A DNA stretch of 64,000 nucleotides, taken from assembly GCA_017550625.1 (NCBI GenBank), contig JAFZOL010000080.1, positions 1-64,000 of the forward strand, read 5' to 3'. The notes under the pieces are model-generated. The model had not been told where the DNA came from and did no database searches. It saw nothing but the letters and a program-made list of their open reading frames with translations. The position numbers and the translations under genes are program-made. Origin of the DNA: Clostridia bacterium (GTDB lineage: Bacteria > Bacillota > Clostridia > Oscillospirales > Acutalibacteraceae). This document shows positions 55,981-64,000 of the stretch, piece after piece; positions within the stretch are counted from its first letter, which is position 1; every line of letters starts with the position of its first letter.

Positions 55981-57468
55981 TTACGCGTCTCTTGAAGAAG
56001 AGACGCAGCGGATGTACCGTTTGAAAAACGCCACGCCGTTTTCGATCGCCGCCACAGGCAGACGCTCGTTGGTGCCGTGCGTGGTCAGAAGAAGCGCGGT
56101 GCTCACGCGGAACGGCGAATAGCGGTAGATGTTTTCACACACGTCCTGATAGTGGCAGGCGTCGGTGCCGCCCATCACGAGATAAGGCGAGACCACAGTG
56201 TTCGGGTTCATGCTCATGCTGATCTTTTCGATCCAGCGGTAGGCGCGCGAATCGGTCGGCGAGATCGCCGAGGGGTTCTTCCAGCCCGGCAGGATCTTCA
56301 GTTCGACTTTCTTGTTGCGAATCACCTTCTTGAGGTGCGCGATCACGTCGTCCACCGTCTGGCCGGGATAGATGCGGAAGTTGACGATCGCGCTGGCCTT
56401 CTGCGGCAGCACGTTCGGCTGCGGCGAACCGGAAGCCATCGTCACACCCGTGGTGGTGCGCATCATGGACGCCGCCGGCGGGATATAGCTCATCGCTTTC
56501 GCGAGGGCGGGCTTCATCAGTTTATAGTTGCAGGTCACGAGCCGCACGGGATATGAAACGTTTTTCGTGATCTTCACCATGAGTTCGTTCATCATCGGGG
56601 TGATTTTCGCCTTGAACTGGTGGTTCTCGATATCCCTGATCACGTTCGCGAGCTTGCCGAGCGCCGTGTGGTTCGGCGACTGCGACGAGTGTCCGCCCTT
56701 GGCGAACACACTGACCTCCACGTCCACGTAGCCCTTTTCGGCGATGCCGATGCCCGCGAGATCCTTGTTGATCACGCCCTTGACGTTCACGGGCAATATC
56801 GCGCCGCCTTCGTCCAGCACGGCGTCGAGATGCACGCCGCGTTCGGCCAGATAGTCGCACATGCAAACGGCGCCGTTCGTTTTGTCGGCGGACATGACTT
56901 CCTCATTATGGCCGAAGCAGAAATAGACGTCGCGCTCGGGCTCGAAGCCCTCGGCGAGCAGCGCCTCGGCCGCCTCGCATACGCCGATCAGATGGTCCTT
57001 CATGTCAAGCGCGCCGCGCCCCCAGATGAACTCGCCGTCGTCCACACCGTCAAAAGGCGGATTTGTCCAGTCGTCCCAGGTGCCCTCGGAGATCGGCACA
57101 ACGTCCTGATGCGACAGAAGGGCGATGGGGTCGAGCGAGGGATCTTTGCCTTGCCAGCGGAACATCAGACTCCCGCGCGTGACCTCGGTGAGCGTCAGCT
57201 TTTCGTGCATCAGCGGGTAGCGTTCGCGCAGAAACGCGTGGAATTCGTCGAAGACTTCCCAGTTCATTTTGGCGGGGTCTTTCGTCGCGATCGTGCGGAT
57301 TTTGATCGCGTCGCTGAGGTTTTTGCGGAACCGGTCCACGTCCACGTATTCTTCCGGCATCGGGGTTTCTTCAACGGGCTTTTCACGGTAGAACGCCGCG
57401 CGAACCGGCAGCGAAGCCGCCGCGGCGCCCGCGACCGCGCCGATCGCGTATTTTAGCTTTTTATCCAT
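55981..57468 (-). CDS. M20-family peptidase (PM20D1/carboxypeptidase-S-like)
   Basis: A 495-residue zinc metallopeptidase with an N-terminal hydrophobic segment (~8-25) that may anchor it. Catalytic features: LLSHQDVVP (first His-x-Asp, ~117), WGRGALDMKDH (bridging Asp), FGHNEEVM (catalytic Glu pair), the dimerisation lid domain (~255-370), and a final His in the C-terminal domain. It is close to the PM20D1/CPS1 group that hydrolyses or forms N-acyl amino acids or cuts dipeptides. Ribosome binding site GGAGG nine bases before ATG 57468. Confidence 0.88.
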   Translation of the reverse strand: MDKKLKYAIGAVAGAAAASLPVRAAFYREKPVEETPMPEEYVDVDRFRKNLSDAIKIRTIATKDPAKMNWEVFDEFHAFLRERYPLMHEKLTLTEVTRGSLMFRWQGKDPSLDPIALLSHQDVVPISEGTWDDWTNPPFDGVDDGEFIWGRGALDMKDHLIGVCEAAEALLAEGFEPERDVYFCFGHNEEVMSADKTNGAVCMCDYLAERGVHLDAVLDEGGAILPVNVKGVINKDLAGIGIAEKGYVDVEVSVFAKGGHSSQSPNHTALGKLANVIRDIENHQFKAKITPMMNELMVKITKNVSYPVRLVTCNYKLMKPALAKAMSYIPPAASMMRTTTGVTMASGSPQPNVLPQKASAIVNFRIYPGQTVDDVIAHLKKVIRNKKVELKILPGWKNPSAISPTDSRAYRWIEKISMSMNPNTVVSPYLVMGGTDACHYQDVCENIYRYSPFRVSTALLLTTHGTNERLPVAAIENGVAFFKRYIRCVSSSRDA

Positions 57469-57499
57469 AGTCCATTCCTCCGTTTATTCTGCGAGGGGA

Positions 57500-58864
57500 T
57501 CAGCGTTTATGCCTGTTATCGTTTCTCTCCACGACCTTCGCGGCGCGCTTTTTGCTGCGGCGCACCCGCGGCAGGACCACGAACACGATGATGAGGAACG
57601 GCAGCAGCACGCACAGCACGAACAGCAGCAGGATCTTCATCGGCTTCGTGGAAAAAAAGGTCTTGATGCGGTACCATAGGTATTTCGGCGTGCTGCGCTC
57701 GATATCGAAGGCTGCCACGAGATCGACCTCCGCCACGGTCTGCCCGGCGTATTTGATCTCGGCCTTGCCGAGCACGTCGCCCTTTCTGACGGGCGCGTTG
57801 ACGGAATCCGCCGTCGCGTCGTCCACGACCTCATACATCACGCTTTCGGCATTTACGCCCACGGGCACGAGGGCGGTAACCGATTCGGCGGGCACGAGGA
57901 CGATGTAATCGTATTTTTTCGCAAGCTCCACCCTGATCTCGCACACGTTCTGCGAGGGGTTCGCAACCTCGCGTAGGCGAAGATTGTCGTAAGCCCATTT
58001 ATAGAGCTTTCTTGATTCGACGAACGCCATGTTTTCGTCGTAGCCGTCTTCGTCATAGTCATAGAACTTCGCCTCGAGCACAACGAGCAGATAGTTATAG
58101 CCGTCGTTGGAGGCGGACGAGATCACGCATCTGCCCGCGTTGTCGGTAGTGCCGGTCTTGCCGGTCTTGACGTAGGGAGAATAGTAATCCGGGATCGCGT
58201 CGTTGAACAGCGAGTTCGTGCTGCGCAGGTGCCGGACGTAGTCGTATTCATTCGTGGGTGGGATATCGATCTCATAGGTGCCCGCGATCTCGCAGAACAG
58301 GGCGTTATTGAGGCAATAGCGATAGATGAGCGCAAGGTCTCTCGCGGTGGAATAATGTCCGTCGGCGTCGAGGCCGTGCGGGTTCATGAAATGCGTTCCG
58401 GTGCAGCCGAGGCCTGCCACAAAGCTGTTCATCATGTCCACGAAGGCGTTGATGTCGCCGTTCGCGATATACTCGGCGAGGATATTCGCCGCCTCGTTGG
58501 CGGAGGCGACCATCATGCAGTATAAGAGCTGGCGCACGGTGAGCTGCTCGCCGACGCGGATGCCCGCCGTGGAGGAGTTGGTGCCATCGAGGCTGTGGAT
58601 CGCGTAAGACGAAGCTTCGACCAGCTCGTCATAATCCGTGCAATTCTCGAGCACGACCATCGCGGTCACGACCTTCGTGATGGACGCCGGCGCGACGCGG
58701 CGATTCGAATTGACGTCCACGATCACGGCGTCGTTGTCGAGAGAGATCATATATACGACCTCCGCGTCGAGCTTTTCGGGGACGTAGATCGCACCGAACG
58801 CCTCAACCGGAAGCAAAACGAGCAGCAGCAGAAGCAAAAATACGGAAATTATCTTTTTTTTCAT
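57500..58864 (-). CDS. D-alanyl-D-alanine carboxypeptidase (S11, DacF-like)
   Basis: A 454-residue secreted and membrane-anchored S11 peptidase trimming the terminal D-Ala of peptidoglycan peptides. Signal peptide ~1-25, active-site SITK (Ser61, Lys64), SAN (121-123) and KTG (in KTGKTGTTDNAG), a C-terminal beta-rich PBP5_C-like domain (~290-390), then a transmembrane helix (~415-440) and a basic cytoplasmic tail. The true membrane helix at the C-terminus replaces the amphipathic anchor of Escherichia coli PBP5. ATG 58864 gives a normal signal peptide. Start of a three-gene minus-strand run. Confidence 0.92.
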   Translation of the reverse strand: MKKKIISVFLLLLLLVLLPVEAFGAIYVPEKLDAEVVYMISLDNDAVIVDVNSNRRVAPASITKVVTAMVVLENCTDYDELVEASSYAIHSLDGTNSSTAGIRVGEQLTVRQLLYCMMVASANEAANILAEYIANGDINAFVDMMNSFVAGLGCTGTHFMNPHGLDADGHYSTARDLALIYRYCLNNALFCEIAGTYEIDIPPTNEYDYVRHLRSTNSLFNDAIPDYYSPYVKTGKTGTTDNAGRCVISSASNDGYNYLLVVLEAKFYDYDEDGYDENMAFVESRKLYKWAYDNLRLREVANPSQNVCEIRVELAKKYDYIVLVPAESVTALVPVGVNAESVMYEVVDDATADSVNAPVRKGDVLGKAEIKYAGQTVAEVDLVAAFDIERSTPKYLWYRIKTFFSTKPMKILLLFVLCVLLPFLIIVFVVLPRVRRSKKRAAKVVERNDNRHKR

Positions 58865-58892
58865 AGACAACACCAACATTTTGTAGTATAGT
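58864..58892 (+). promoter_or_regulatory. Promoter of the 58929 phosphoesterase gene
   Basis: TAGACA (58864-58869), 17-base spacer, TATAGT (58887-58892), abutting the divergent carboxypeptidase start. Confidence 0.6.
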
Positions 58893-58928
58893 AATAAATG
58901 AAACCTTCAAAGATCGAGAGGGATCGGA

Positions 58929-59621
58929 ATGATCTGTTTTACGGGAGACATGCACGGCATGCAGGAGCGCTTTTCCGCGCCCGCGCTCAAAAAGCTGCAG
59001 GAAGAGGATACGCTGATCGTGTGCGGCGATTTCGGTTTTATCTGGGACGACAGCGCGAAAGAGCGCCGTTTTCTCGATAAGCTGGAGCGCAAAAAATATA
59101 CGATCTGCTTTCTCGACGGCACGCACGAGAACTTCGAGGCGATCAACACGTATCCGATCGTCCTATTCTCGGGCGGCAAGGCGCACAGGATCCGAAAAAA
59201 CGTGTTTCATCTGATGCGCGGCCAGGTGTTCGGCATCGAAGATAAGCTCATCTTCACCCTCGGCGGCGGCGAATCGCCCGAAAGCGCTCTGAAGGAGGAC
59301 GAAGAACTCGGCACGCTGCGCTATGAGATCCCGGACCGCAACGAGATGCTCGAGGCCGTACACAACCTTGAGCGCCATAACTACGAGGTCGACTATATCG
59401 CCACGCACGAGCCGCCCGCGGGCGTGAGGGAGTTCATGCTCATGAACGAGGATGAGATCCCTGCCGTTTCGGCGCTCGGCGCGTTTCTCGACGGGCTGAA
59501 AACGACCGTGACCTACGACAAGTGGTTCTTCGGCAGCCTGCATACCGACAAGCACGTTTCCCCTTCGATGACGGCGGTGTTCGAAAAGATCATCGAACCC
59601 GAATCCGGGAAGGCGCTGTGA
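58929..59621 (+). CDS. Calcineurin-like metallophosphoesterase
   Basis: A 230-residue phosphoesterase. Motifs: GDMHG (~6-10), CGDFGF (~32-37), the GTHEN variant of GNHE (~64-68), a later ATHEPP (His), and GSLHTDK near residue 200, where the family usually has GHxH; one His of the last motif is therefore missing or displaced. It is not closely related to the phosphoesterase at 2479-2949. The usual substrates of such stand-alone enzymes (nucleotides, phosphodiesters) cannot be told apart. GAGAGGGA precedes ATG 58929 and a perfect terminator follows, so it is monocistronic. Confidence 0.85.
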   Translation: MICFTGDMHGMQERFSAPALKKLQEEDTLIVCGDFGFIWDDSAKERRFLDKLERKKYTICFLDGTHENFEAINTYPIVLFSGGKAHRIRKNVFHLMRGQVFGIEDKLIFTLGGGESPESALKEDEELGTLRYEIPDRNEMLEAVHNLERHNYEVDYIATHEPPAGVREFMLMNEDEIPAVSALGAFLDGLKTTVTYDKWFFGSLHTDKHVSPSMTAVFEKIIEPESGKAL

Positions 59622-59628
59622 CAAATCC

Positions 59629-59652
59629 GCTCCGTAATTACGGAGCTTTTTT
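59629..59652 (+). terminator. Terminator after the 58929 phosphoesterase gene
   Basis: GCTCCGTAATTACGGAGC (59629-59646), a perfect palindrome, followed by TTTTTTG. Confidence 0.9.
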
Positions 59653-59742
59653 GTTGCCCGCACACGCGAAAACGTATATTTGAATTGTACCAAGTTTTCG
59701 CGGATTTGTAAATGCTATTTTATTAAATTTCTTATAATTTTA

Positions 59743-59771
59743 TTGACTTTGAATCTCGTTTATTGTAGAAT
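59743..59771 (+). promoter_or_regulatory. Promoter of glpK
   Basis: TTGACT (59743-59748), 17-base spacer, TAGAAT (59766-59771), in an AT-rich region. Confidence 0.8.
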
Positions 59772-59804
59772 TTATATGAAAAATATATAGAAAGGCGGTT
59801 TAAA

Positions 59805-61310
59805 ATGTTAAAATACATTTTAGCTCTCGATCAAGGCACCACAAGCTCACGCACCATCGTTTTCAATAAGAAAGGCGAGATCTGCGCGAAGGCGCAATAT
59901 GAATACGAACAGATCTATCCGCAGGCCGGCTGGGTCGAGCACGACCCCGACGCCATTCTCAAAAGCCAGTTCCGCAGCCTTGCCGACGCCCTCATCGACG
60001 GCGGCATCGAGGCCAAAGAGATCGCCGCGATCGGCATCACGAACCAGAGAGAGACGACCGTGCTTTGGGATAAGCGCACCGGCAAGCCCGTGTATAACGC
60101 GATCGTGTGGCAGTGCCGCCGCACCGCGAGCATGTGCGAAGAGCTCAAGGCGCAGGGCCTTTCGGAATACATCCAGGAGCATACCGGCCTTGTGATCGAC
60201 GCGTATTTCTCCGCCACCAAGATCAAATGGATCCTCGATAACGTGCCCGAAGCACGCCAGCTCGCGAACGAAGGCAACCTGCTGTTCGGCACCATCGACA
60301 CCTGGCTCATCTGGAACCTCACCGCCGGGCGCGTGCACGTGACGGACTATTCGAACGCCTGGCGCACCATGCTGTTCGACGTTGACAAACTCTGCTGGGA
60401 CGAATACCTCTGCAAGACGCTCGACATCCCGATGTCCATCCTGCCGCGCGTGGCCCCGTCGAGCGAGGTCTACGGCGCCGTGGCGCAGGGCATCCCTGGC
60501 CTTGAGGCGCTCGCGGGCATTCCGATCTGCTCCGCCATCGGCGACCAGCCCGCCGCCCTGTTCGGCCAGGCGTGCTTCAAACCCGGCCAGGCAAAGAACA
60601 CCTATGGCACCGGCTGCTTCCTGCTGATGAACACCGGCAAAAAGCGCGTCCATTCCAAGAACCGCCTCGTGACCGGCATCGCGTGGGGCCTCAACGGCGA
60701 GGTCGAATACTGCATCGAGGGCTCCGCCTTCAACGCCGGCTCGATCATCCAGTGGCTCAGGGACGAGCTGAACCTGATCGAAAACGCGCCGCAGTGCGAC
60801 CGTTACGCCGAGCAGGTGCCCGATTCGAACGGCATATATCTCGTGCCCGCCTTCACCGGTCTGGGCGCCCCGTATTGGGATATGTACGCCAGAGCCTGCA
60901 TCGTGGGCATGACCAGAGGCACCAACAAAAAGCACATCTGCCGCGCGGTGCTCGAGGCCATCACCTTCCAGATGACCGATCTGCTTGAAGCCATGATCGC
61001 CGACTCCGGCACGGCGCTTACCGAGCTGCGCGTGGACGGCGGCGCCTCGATCTCGAACATCATGATGCAGATCCAGGCGAATATGATCAACACCCCCGTC
61101 AACCGCCCGAAATGCGTTGAGACCACCGCCCTCGGCGCCGCGTATCTCGCCGGCCTTGCCGTCGGTTTCTGGACCACCATGGACGAGATCGAAGCCATTC
61201 GCGAGGTCTCGAAGGTGTTTGAGCCCCAGATGCCGAAGGAAGAGAGAGACGCGCTCTACGAGGGTTGGAAGCGCGCCGTGGAACGCGCAAAGGAATGGGT
61301 CGAGCACTGA
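59805..61310 (+). CDS. glpK: Glycerol kinase
   Basis: A 501-residue FGGY-family kinase making glycerol-3-phosphate. Visible: LALDQGTTSSRTIVF (~6-20, ATP/phosphate loop), GITNQRETTVLWD, VWQCRRT with substrate-binding residues, TIDTWLIWNL, the family signature region GIPICSAIGDQPAALFGQ (in part), and the ATP-binding YGTGCFLLMNTG. Length is standard (about 497-505). Glycerol would come in part from the GDPD activity encoded at 15495. It shares a strand with serC 33 bases downstream, but a functional link is not obvious. Confidence 0.96.
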   Translation: MLKYILALDQGTTSSRTIVFNKKGEICAKAQYEYEQIYPQAGWVEHDPDAILKSQFRSLADALIDGGIEAKEIAAIGITNQRETTVLWDKRTGKPVYNAIVWQCRRTASMCEELKAQGLSEYIQEHTGLVIDAYFSATKIKWILDNVPEARQLANEGNLLFGTIDTWLIWNLTAGRVHVTDYSNAWRTMLFDVDKLCWDEYLCKTLDIPMSILPRVAPSSEVYGAVAQGIPGLEALAGIPICSAIGDQPAALFGQACFKPGQAKNTYGTGCFLLMNTGKKRVHSKNRLVTGIAWGLNGEVEYCIEGSAFNAGSIIQWLRDELNLIENAPQCDRYAEQVPDSNGIYLVPAFTGLGAPYWDMYARACIVGMTRGTNKKHICRAVLEAITFQMTDLLEAMIADSGTALTELRVDGGASISNIMMQIQANMINTPVNRPKCVETTALGAAYLAGLAVGFWTTMDEIEAIREVSKVFEPQMPKEERDALYEGWKRAVERAKEWVEH

Positions 61311-61343
61311 TTCGTGCCGTAACGAGAAAGGAGAAAAACCGCT

Positions 61344-62426
61344 ATGAGCAGAGTATATAATTTTTCCGCAGGCCCTTCGATGCTGCCGCTTTCTGTGCTC
61401 GAAAAAGCAAGAGACGAGATGCTCGATTACGAGGGCAGCGGCCAGTCCGTGTGCGAGATGTCGCATCGCTCGAAGGTGTTCGACAAGATCATCAAGGACG
61501 CCGAGGCGCTGTTCCGCGAGATCATGAACATCCCCGACAACTATAAGGTCCTGTTCCTGCAGGGCGGCGCGTCGACACAGTTCGCCGCGATCCCGCTCAA
61601 CTTCATGAACAAGAACCGCAAGGCGGATTTCATCGTCACAGGCGTGTGGGGCAAAAAAGCCTATCAGGAGGCGCAGAAATACGGCGACGCGAGAAAGGTC
61701 GCGTCGTCCGAGGATAAGACCTTCACCTATATCCCGAAGCTCACGCGCGAGGATTTCGACCCCGAGGCCGACTACGTGTATTACTGCATGAACAACACGA
61801 TCTACGGCACAAAGTTCCCGTATATCCCCGACGTCGGTGATATCCCGCTGATCGCGGATATCTCGTCCTGCTTTTTGTCGGAGCCGATCGACGTGACGAA
61901 GTTCGCCATGCTTTACGGCGGCGCGCAGAAGAACATCGCGCCCGCGGGCCTCACCGTGTGCATCATCCGCGAGGATATGCTCGGCAACGCGCGCGACATC
62001 ACCCCCACCATGCTCAATTACAAGATCATGGCGGATGCCGATTCCCTTTACAACACTCCGCCGTGCTTCACGATCTATATGTGCAAGCTCGTGCTCGAAT
62101 GGATCAAGGAGCAGGGCGGCCTTGAGGCGATCAAAGCCAATAATATCAAAAAAGCGAACCTGCTTTACGATTATTTCGATTCCTCGAAGATGTTCAAGAA
62201 CATCGTGAACAAAGAGGACCGCTCGCTCATGAACATCCCCTTCGTCACGGGCAACGAGGAGCTCGACAAGAAGTTCATCAAGGAATCCACCGAAGCCGGC
62301 TTCATCAACCTCAAGGGCCACCGCACCACCGGCGGCATGCGCGCCTCCGTTTATAACGCGATGCCGATCGAGGGCGTTGAAAAGCTTGTGGAATTCATGA
62401 AGGCGTTTGAAAAAGCGAACGACTGA
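61344..62426 (+). CDS. serC: Phosphoserine aminotransferase
   Basis: A 360-residue PLP enzyme converting 3-phosphohydroxypyruvate and glutamate to phosphoserine. Family features are NFSAGPSMLP at the start, EMSHRSKVF, LQGGASTQFAAIP, and the PLP Lys in YGGAQKNIAPAG. The length is that of SerC (about 360). AAAGGAG lies before ATG 61344. The next gene is serA, so two consecutive steps of serine synthesis are together; the phosphatase SerB is not in the window. A short imperfect hairpin stands between serC and serA. Confidence 0.95.
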   Translation: MSRVYNFSAGPSMLPLSVLEKARDEMLDYEGSGQSVCEMSHRSKVFDKIIKDAEALFREIMNIPDNYKVLFLQGGASTQFAAIPLNFMNKNRKADFIVTGVWGKKAYQEAQKYGDARKVASSEDKTFTYIPKLTREDFDPEADYVYYCMNNTIYGTKFPYIPDVGDIPLIADISSCFLSEPIDVTKFAMLYGGAQKNIAPAGLTVCIIREDMLGNARDITPTMLNYKIMADADSLYNTPPCFTIYMCKLVLEWIKEQGGLEAIKANNIKKANLLYDYFDSSKMFKNIVNKEDRSLMNIPFVTGNEELDKKFIKESTEAGFINLKGHRTTGGMRASVYNAMPIEGVEKLVEFMKAFEKAND

Positions 62427-62490
62427 ACAACATAAAACCGCGGAGAAGGGTCCGGAATGGGCCTTTCTCCTTTCATAAAAGGAGGACGTC

Positions 62491-63636
62491 ATGTTTCAGG
62501 TTTTAACGCTGAACAAGATCTCAAAAACCGGGCTATCGCATTTCGATCCCGCGTTCTTCACCTGCGCCGACGACCTGTCGTCGCCCGACGCCGTGATCGT
62601 GCGCTCCGCCTCGATGCACGAGATGGAGCTGCCCGAAAACCTGCTTGCGATCGCGCGGGCGGGCGCGGGCACCAACAACATTCCGATCGACCGCTGCACC
62701 GAACAGGGCGTCGCCGTGTTCAACACCCCGGGCGCGAACGCCAACGCCGTGAAGGAGCTCGTGATCTGCGCGCTGTTTCTCACCTCCCGCAAGATCGTGG
62801 AGGGCGCGCGCTGGGTCGAGGGGCTCAAGGGCGAGGGCGAAAACGTATCCGCCAAGGTCGAAAAGGGTAAGGGCCAGTTCGTCGGTCCCGAGATCCTCGG
62901 CAAAACGCTCGGCGTGATCGGGCTCGGCGCCATCGGCCTGCTCGTTGCCGAAAGCGCCAAGGCGCTCGGCATGCGCGTGGTCGCCTACGATCCGTTTTTC
63001 AACCGCGAGCGTCTGCCGCAGAACGTTGAGCTCTACGACACGCTGGACGAGGTGTTCCCGCTGTGCGACTATCTCACCCTGCACCTTCCGCTCAACGACG
63101 CCACGCGCGGCCTCGTGGGGAAAGACAGTATCGCTCGCATGAAGGACGGCGTTCGCATCCTCAACTTCGCCCGCGGTCCGCTCGTGGACGATGAGAGCAT
63201 CATCGCGGCTCTTGATGAAGGCAAGGTCTCCGCATACGCGACCGACTTCCCCACCGACGCCCAGCTTTGCCATCCGGGCGTGATCGCGATCCCGCATCTC
63301 GGCGCTTCGACCCCCGAGAGCGAAGAGAACTGCGCGGTGATGGCGGTGGAAGAGCTCTCGGAATACCTTCTCAGCGGCAACGTGCACAATTCCGTCAACC
63401 TGCCCGAGCTCAGGCTCGAGCGGCAGGGCAAAGCGCGCATCAGTGTGATCACCCGCGGCGAATGCGCCGCTTCGATCGGCGCCGCGCTCGCCGGGGCGGG
63501 CGTGAACGTTACGGCGTCGGCTTCAGCCGTGAAGAAAGGCGTCAGCTGCTGCCTGTTCGACACAGACGACGAGGTCACCGACGACGTGATCGAAAAGATC
63601 AAGTCCGACAGCGTGATCGCGATCCGCATTATCTGA
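62491..63636 (+). CDS. serA: D-3-phosphoglycerate dehydrogenase
   Basis: A 381-residue short-form SerA, oxidising 3-phosphoglycerate with NAD+ as the first step of serine synthesis. Visible: RAGAGTNNIPID (~57-68), the Rossmann GLGAIGLLVAE (~139-149), FARGPLVDD with the substrate-binding Arg region, and the catalytic His in IPHLGASTPE. The last ~65 residues form an ACT-like domain (RISVITRGECAASIGAALAG), a likely site for serine feedback. GGAGG precedes ATG 62491. Ends at a bidirectional terminator. Confidence 0.93.
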   Translation: MFQVLTLNKISKTGLSHFDPAFFTCADDLSSPDAVIVRSASMHEMELPENLLAIARAGAGTNNIPIDRCTEQGVAVFNTPGANANAVKELVICALFLTSRKIVEGARWVEGLKGEGENVSAKVEKGKGQFVGPEILGKTLGVIGLGAIGLLVAESAKALGMRVVAYDPFFNRERLPQNVELYDTLDEVFPLCDYLTLHLPLNDATRGLVGKDSIARMKDGVRILNFARGPLVDDESIIAALDEGKVSAYATDFPTDAQLCHPGVIAIPHLGASTPESEENCAVMAVEELSEYLLSGNVHNSVNLPELRLERQGKARISVITRGECAASIGAALAGAGVNVTASASAVKKGVSCCLFDTDDEVTDDVIEKIKSDSVIAIRII

Positions 63637-63647
63637 ATCCAAAAACT

Positions 63648-63673
63648 GACCGGGCAGGCTTCCCTGCCCGGTC
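63648..63673. terminator. Bidirectional terminator between serA and sigG
   Basis: GACCGGGCAGG (63648-63658), CTTC, CCTGCCCGGTC (63663-63673), followed rightward by GTTTTATCC and leftward by AGTTTTTGG. Confidence 0.9.
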
Positions 63674-63676
63674 GTT

Positions 63677-64000
63677 TTATCCTTCTTTCAGCCGTCGGAC
63701 AGCCGTCTTTTCGAGGCGCGAGACCTGCGCCTGCGAGATGCCGAGCTCGCTCGCGACCTCCATCTGCGTTTTGCCCGCCATAAAGCGGCGGTAAAGGATG
63801 TTCTTTTCGCGCTCCGTCAGCTTTTTCATCCCCTCGCGCAGCGTGATCTCCTCGATCCAGTCGGCCTCGTCGTTATACGACCCCACTTGATCGACCACGT
63901 AGAGGGAATCTCCCCCGCCGTCGCTGCCGATCGGCTCGTAAAGCGAGATCGGGTCCACCACGGCCTCGAGCGCGATCACCACCTTTTTACGCTCCGTGCC
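63677..64000 (-). CDS. sigG: Sporulation sigma factor, SigG type, C-terminal part (partial)
   Basis: The C-terminal 107 residues of a sigma-70 family factor; the rest lies beyond the window edge. ALEAVVDPISLYEPI and DSLYVVDQV belong to the region between sigma regions 3 and 4 in SigG; WIEEITLREGMKKLTEREKNIL and the helix-turn-helix GKTQMEVASELGISQAQVSRLEK (cited in part as SELGISQAQVSRLEK) form region 4. These words match SigG better than SigF, SigE or SigK from memory. SigG directs late forespore transcription. In many spore formers sigG is in the spoIIGA-sigE-sigG cluster, whose other genes would lie just to the right. Confidence 0.85.
   Translation of the reverse strand, partial: GTERKKVVIALEAVVDPISLYEPIGSDGGGDSLYVVDQVGSYNDEADWIEEITLREGMKKLTEREKNILYRRFMAGKTQMEVASELGISQAQVSRLEKTAVRRLKEG

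Noticed and set aside
62427-62490. Attenuator between serC and serA
   Set aside because: GGAGAAGG and CCTTTCTCC can pair with a bulge, but the following T-run is only three bases and no leader peptide or alternative structure is apparent; treated as an ordinary spacer.

Overview
The window looks like chromosome of a spore-forming, low-to-mid GC Clostridia (Bacillota), most likely an Oscillospirales-type gut anaerobe. Reasons: a Spo0A-type regulator and the C-terminus of a SigG-type sporulation sigma factor, a phoH-ybeY-era-recO core, many short MKK...C lipoproteins, a dockerin-bearing secreted protein, strong SigA-type promoters (TTGACA, 17 bp, TATAAT-like), frequent GTG/TTG starts with strong GGAGG ribosome binding sites, and a coding preference rich in G/C third positions that creates long antisense shadow frames. 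Assignment below phylum/class level is inference.

Layout: 1-141 is the 5' end of an IS3-family element whose Shine-Dalgarno is locked in a hairpin. 176-2424 holds a lipoprotein, a 35-residue miniprotein and three overlapping small conserved-looking genes. 2479-4556 has a YfcE-like phosphoesterase, a xylose-isomerase-like TIM barrel protein and a PAP2 phosphatase. 4603-15448 (minus) is a large nucleoside salvage locus: deoC, deoD, a deoB-cdd gene fusion, a BMP-type nucleoside ABC transporter (lipoprotein, ATPase, two permeases), pdp, udk and yraN. 15495-19863 holds a GDPD phosphodiesterase, a DUF2804 protein, mntP and a class B penicillin-binding protein. 19996-20937 holds a membrane protein, tRNA-Leu(TAG) and a striking modular hairpin array.

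20954-25436 (minus) is a run of small enzymes: lipoprotein, histidine phosphatase, a P-loop kinase fused in frame to an ArsC/Spx-like protein, two GNATs, a Nudix hydrolase and a small basic protein. 25619-29832 (plus) holds mutY, a RecQ-like protein with eroded helicase motifs, a membrane acyltransferase and a barnase/barstar pair in which the barnase is predicted to be a lipoprotein. 29880-35397 has a PLP aminotransferase, an amidase-domain protein, comF, purB and purA. 35447-42244 (minus) is DUF5696, DUF4364, phoH, ybeY, era, recO and an atypical spo0A carrying Glu at the phospho-acceptor position.

42421-48069 (minus) is xpt followed by a second BMP nucleoside transporter operon. After an AT-rich 0.5 kb gap comes a 781-residue dockerin protein (48640-50985), then an M29 aminopeptidase, a diacylglycerol-kinase-like enzyme, cysK with a palindromic leader, a PHP hydrolase, an M20 peptidase, a D,D-carboxypeptidase, a second phosphoesterase, glpK, serC, serA and the 3' part of sigG. 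Functionally the window is dominated by nucleoside/purine uptake and salvage (two transporters, deo genes, pdp, udk, xpt, purA, purB), with cell envelope, sporulation and serine/cysteine synthesis genes.

The most unusual items are the palindrome array beside tRNA-Leu, the Spo0A with Glu56, the DeoB-Cdd fusion (with cdd missing from its usual place beside era), the RecQ-like pseudo-helicase after mutY, and the lipo-barnase/barstar pair. No CRISPR array, rRNA gene, prophage or recognisable riboswitch was seen.
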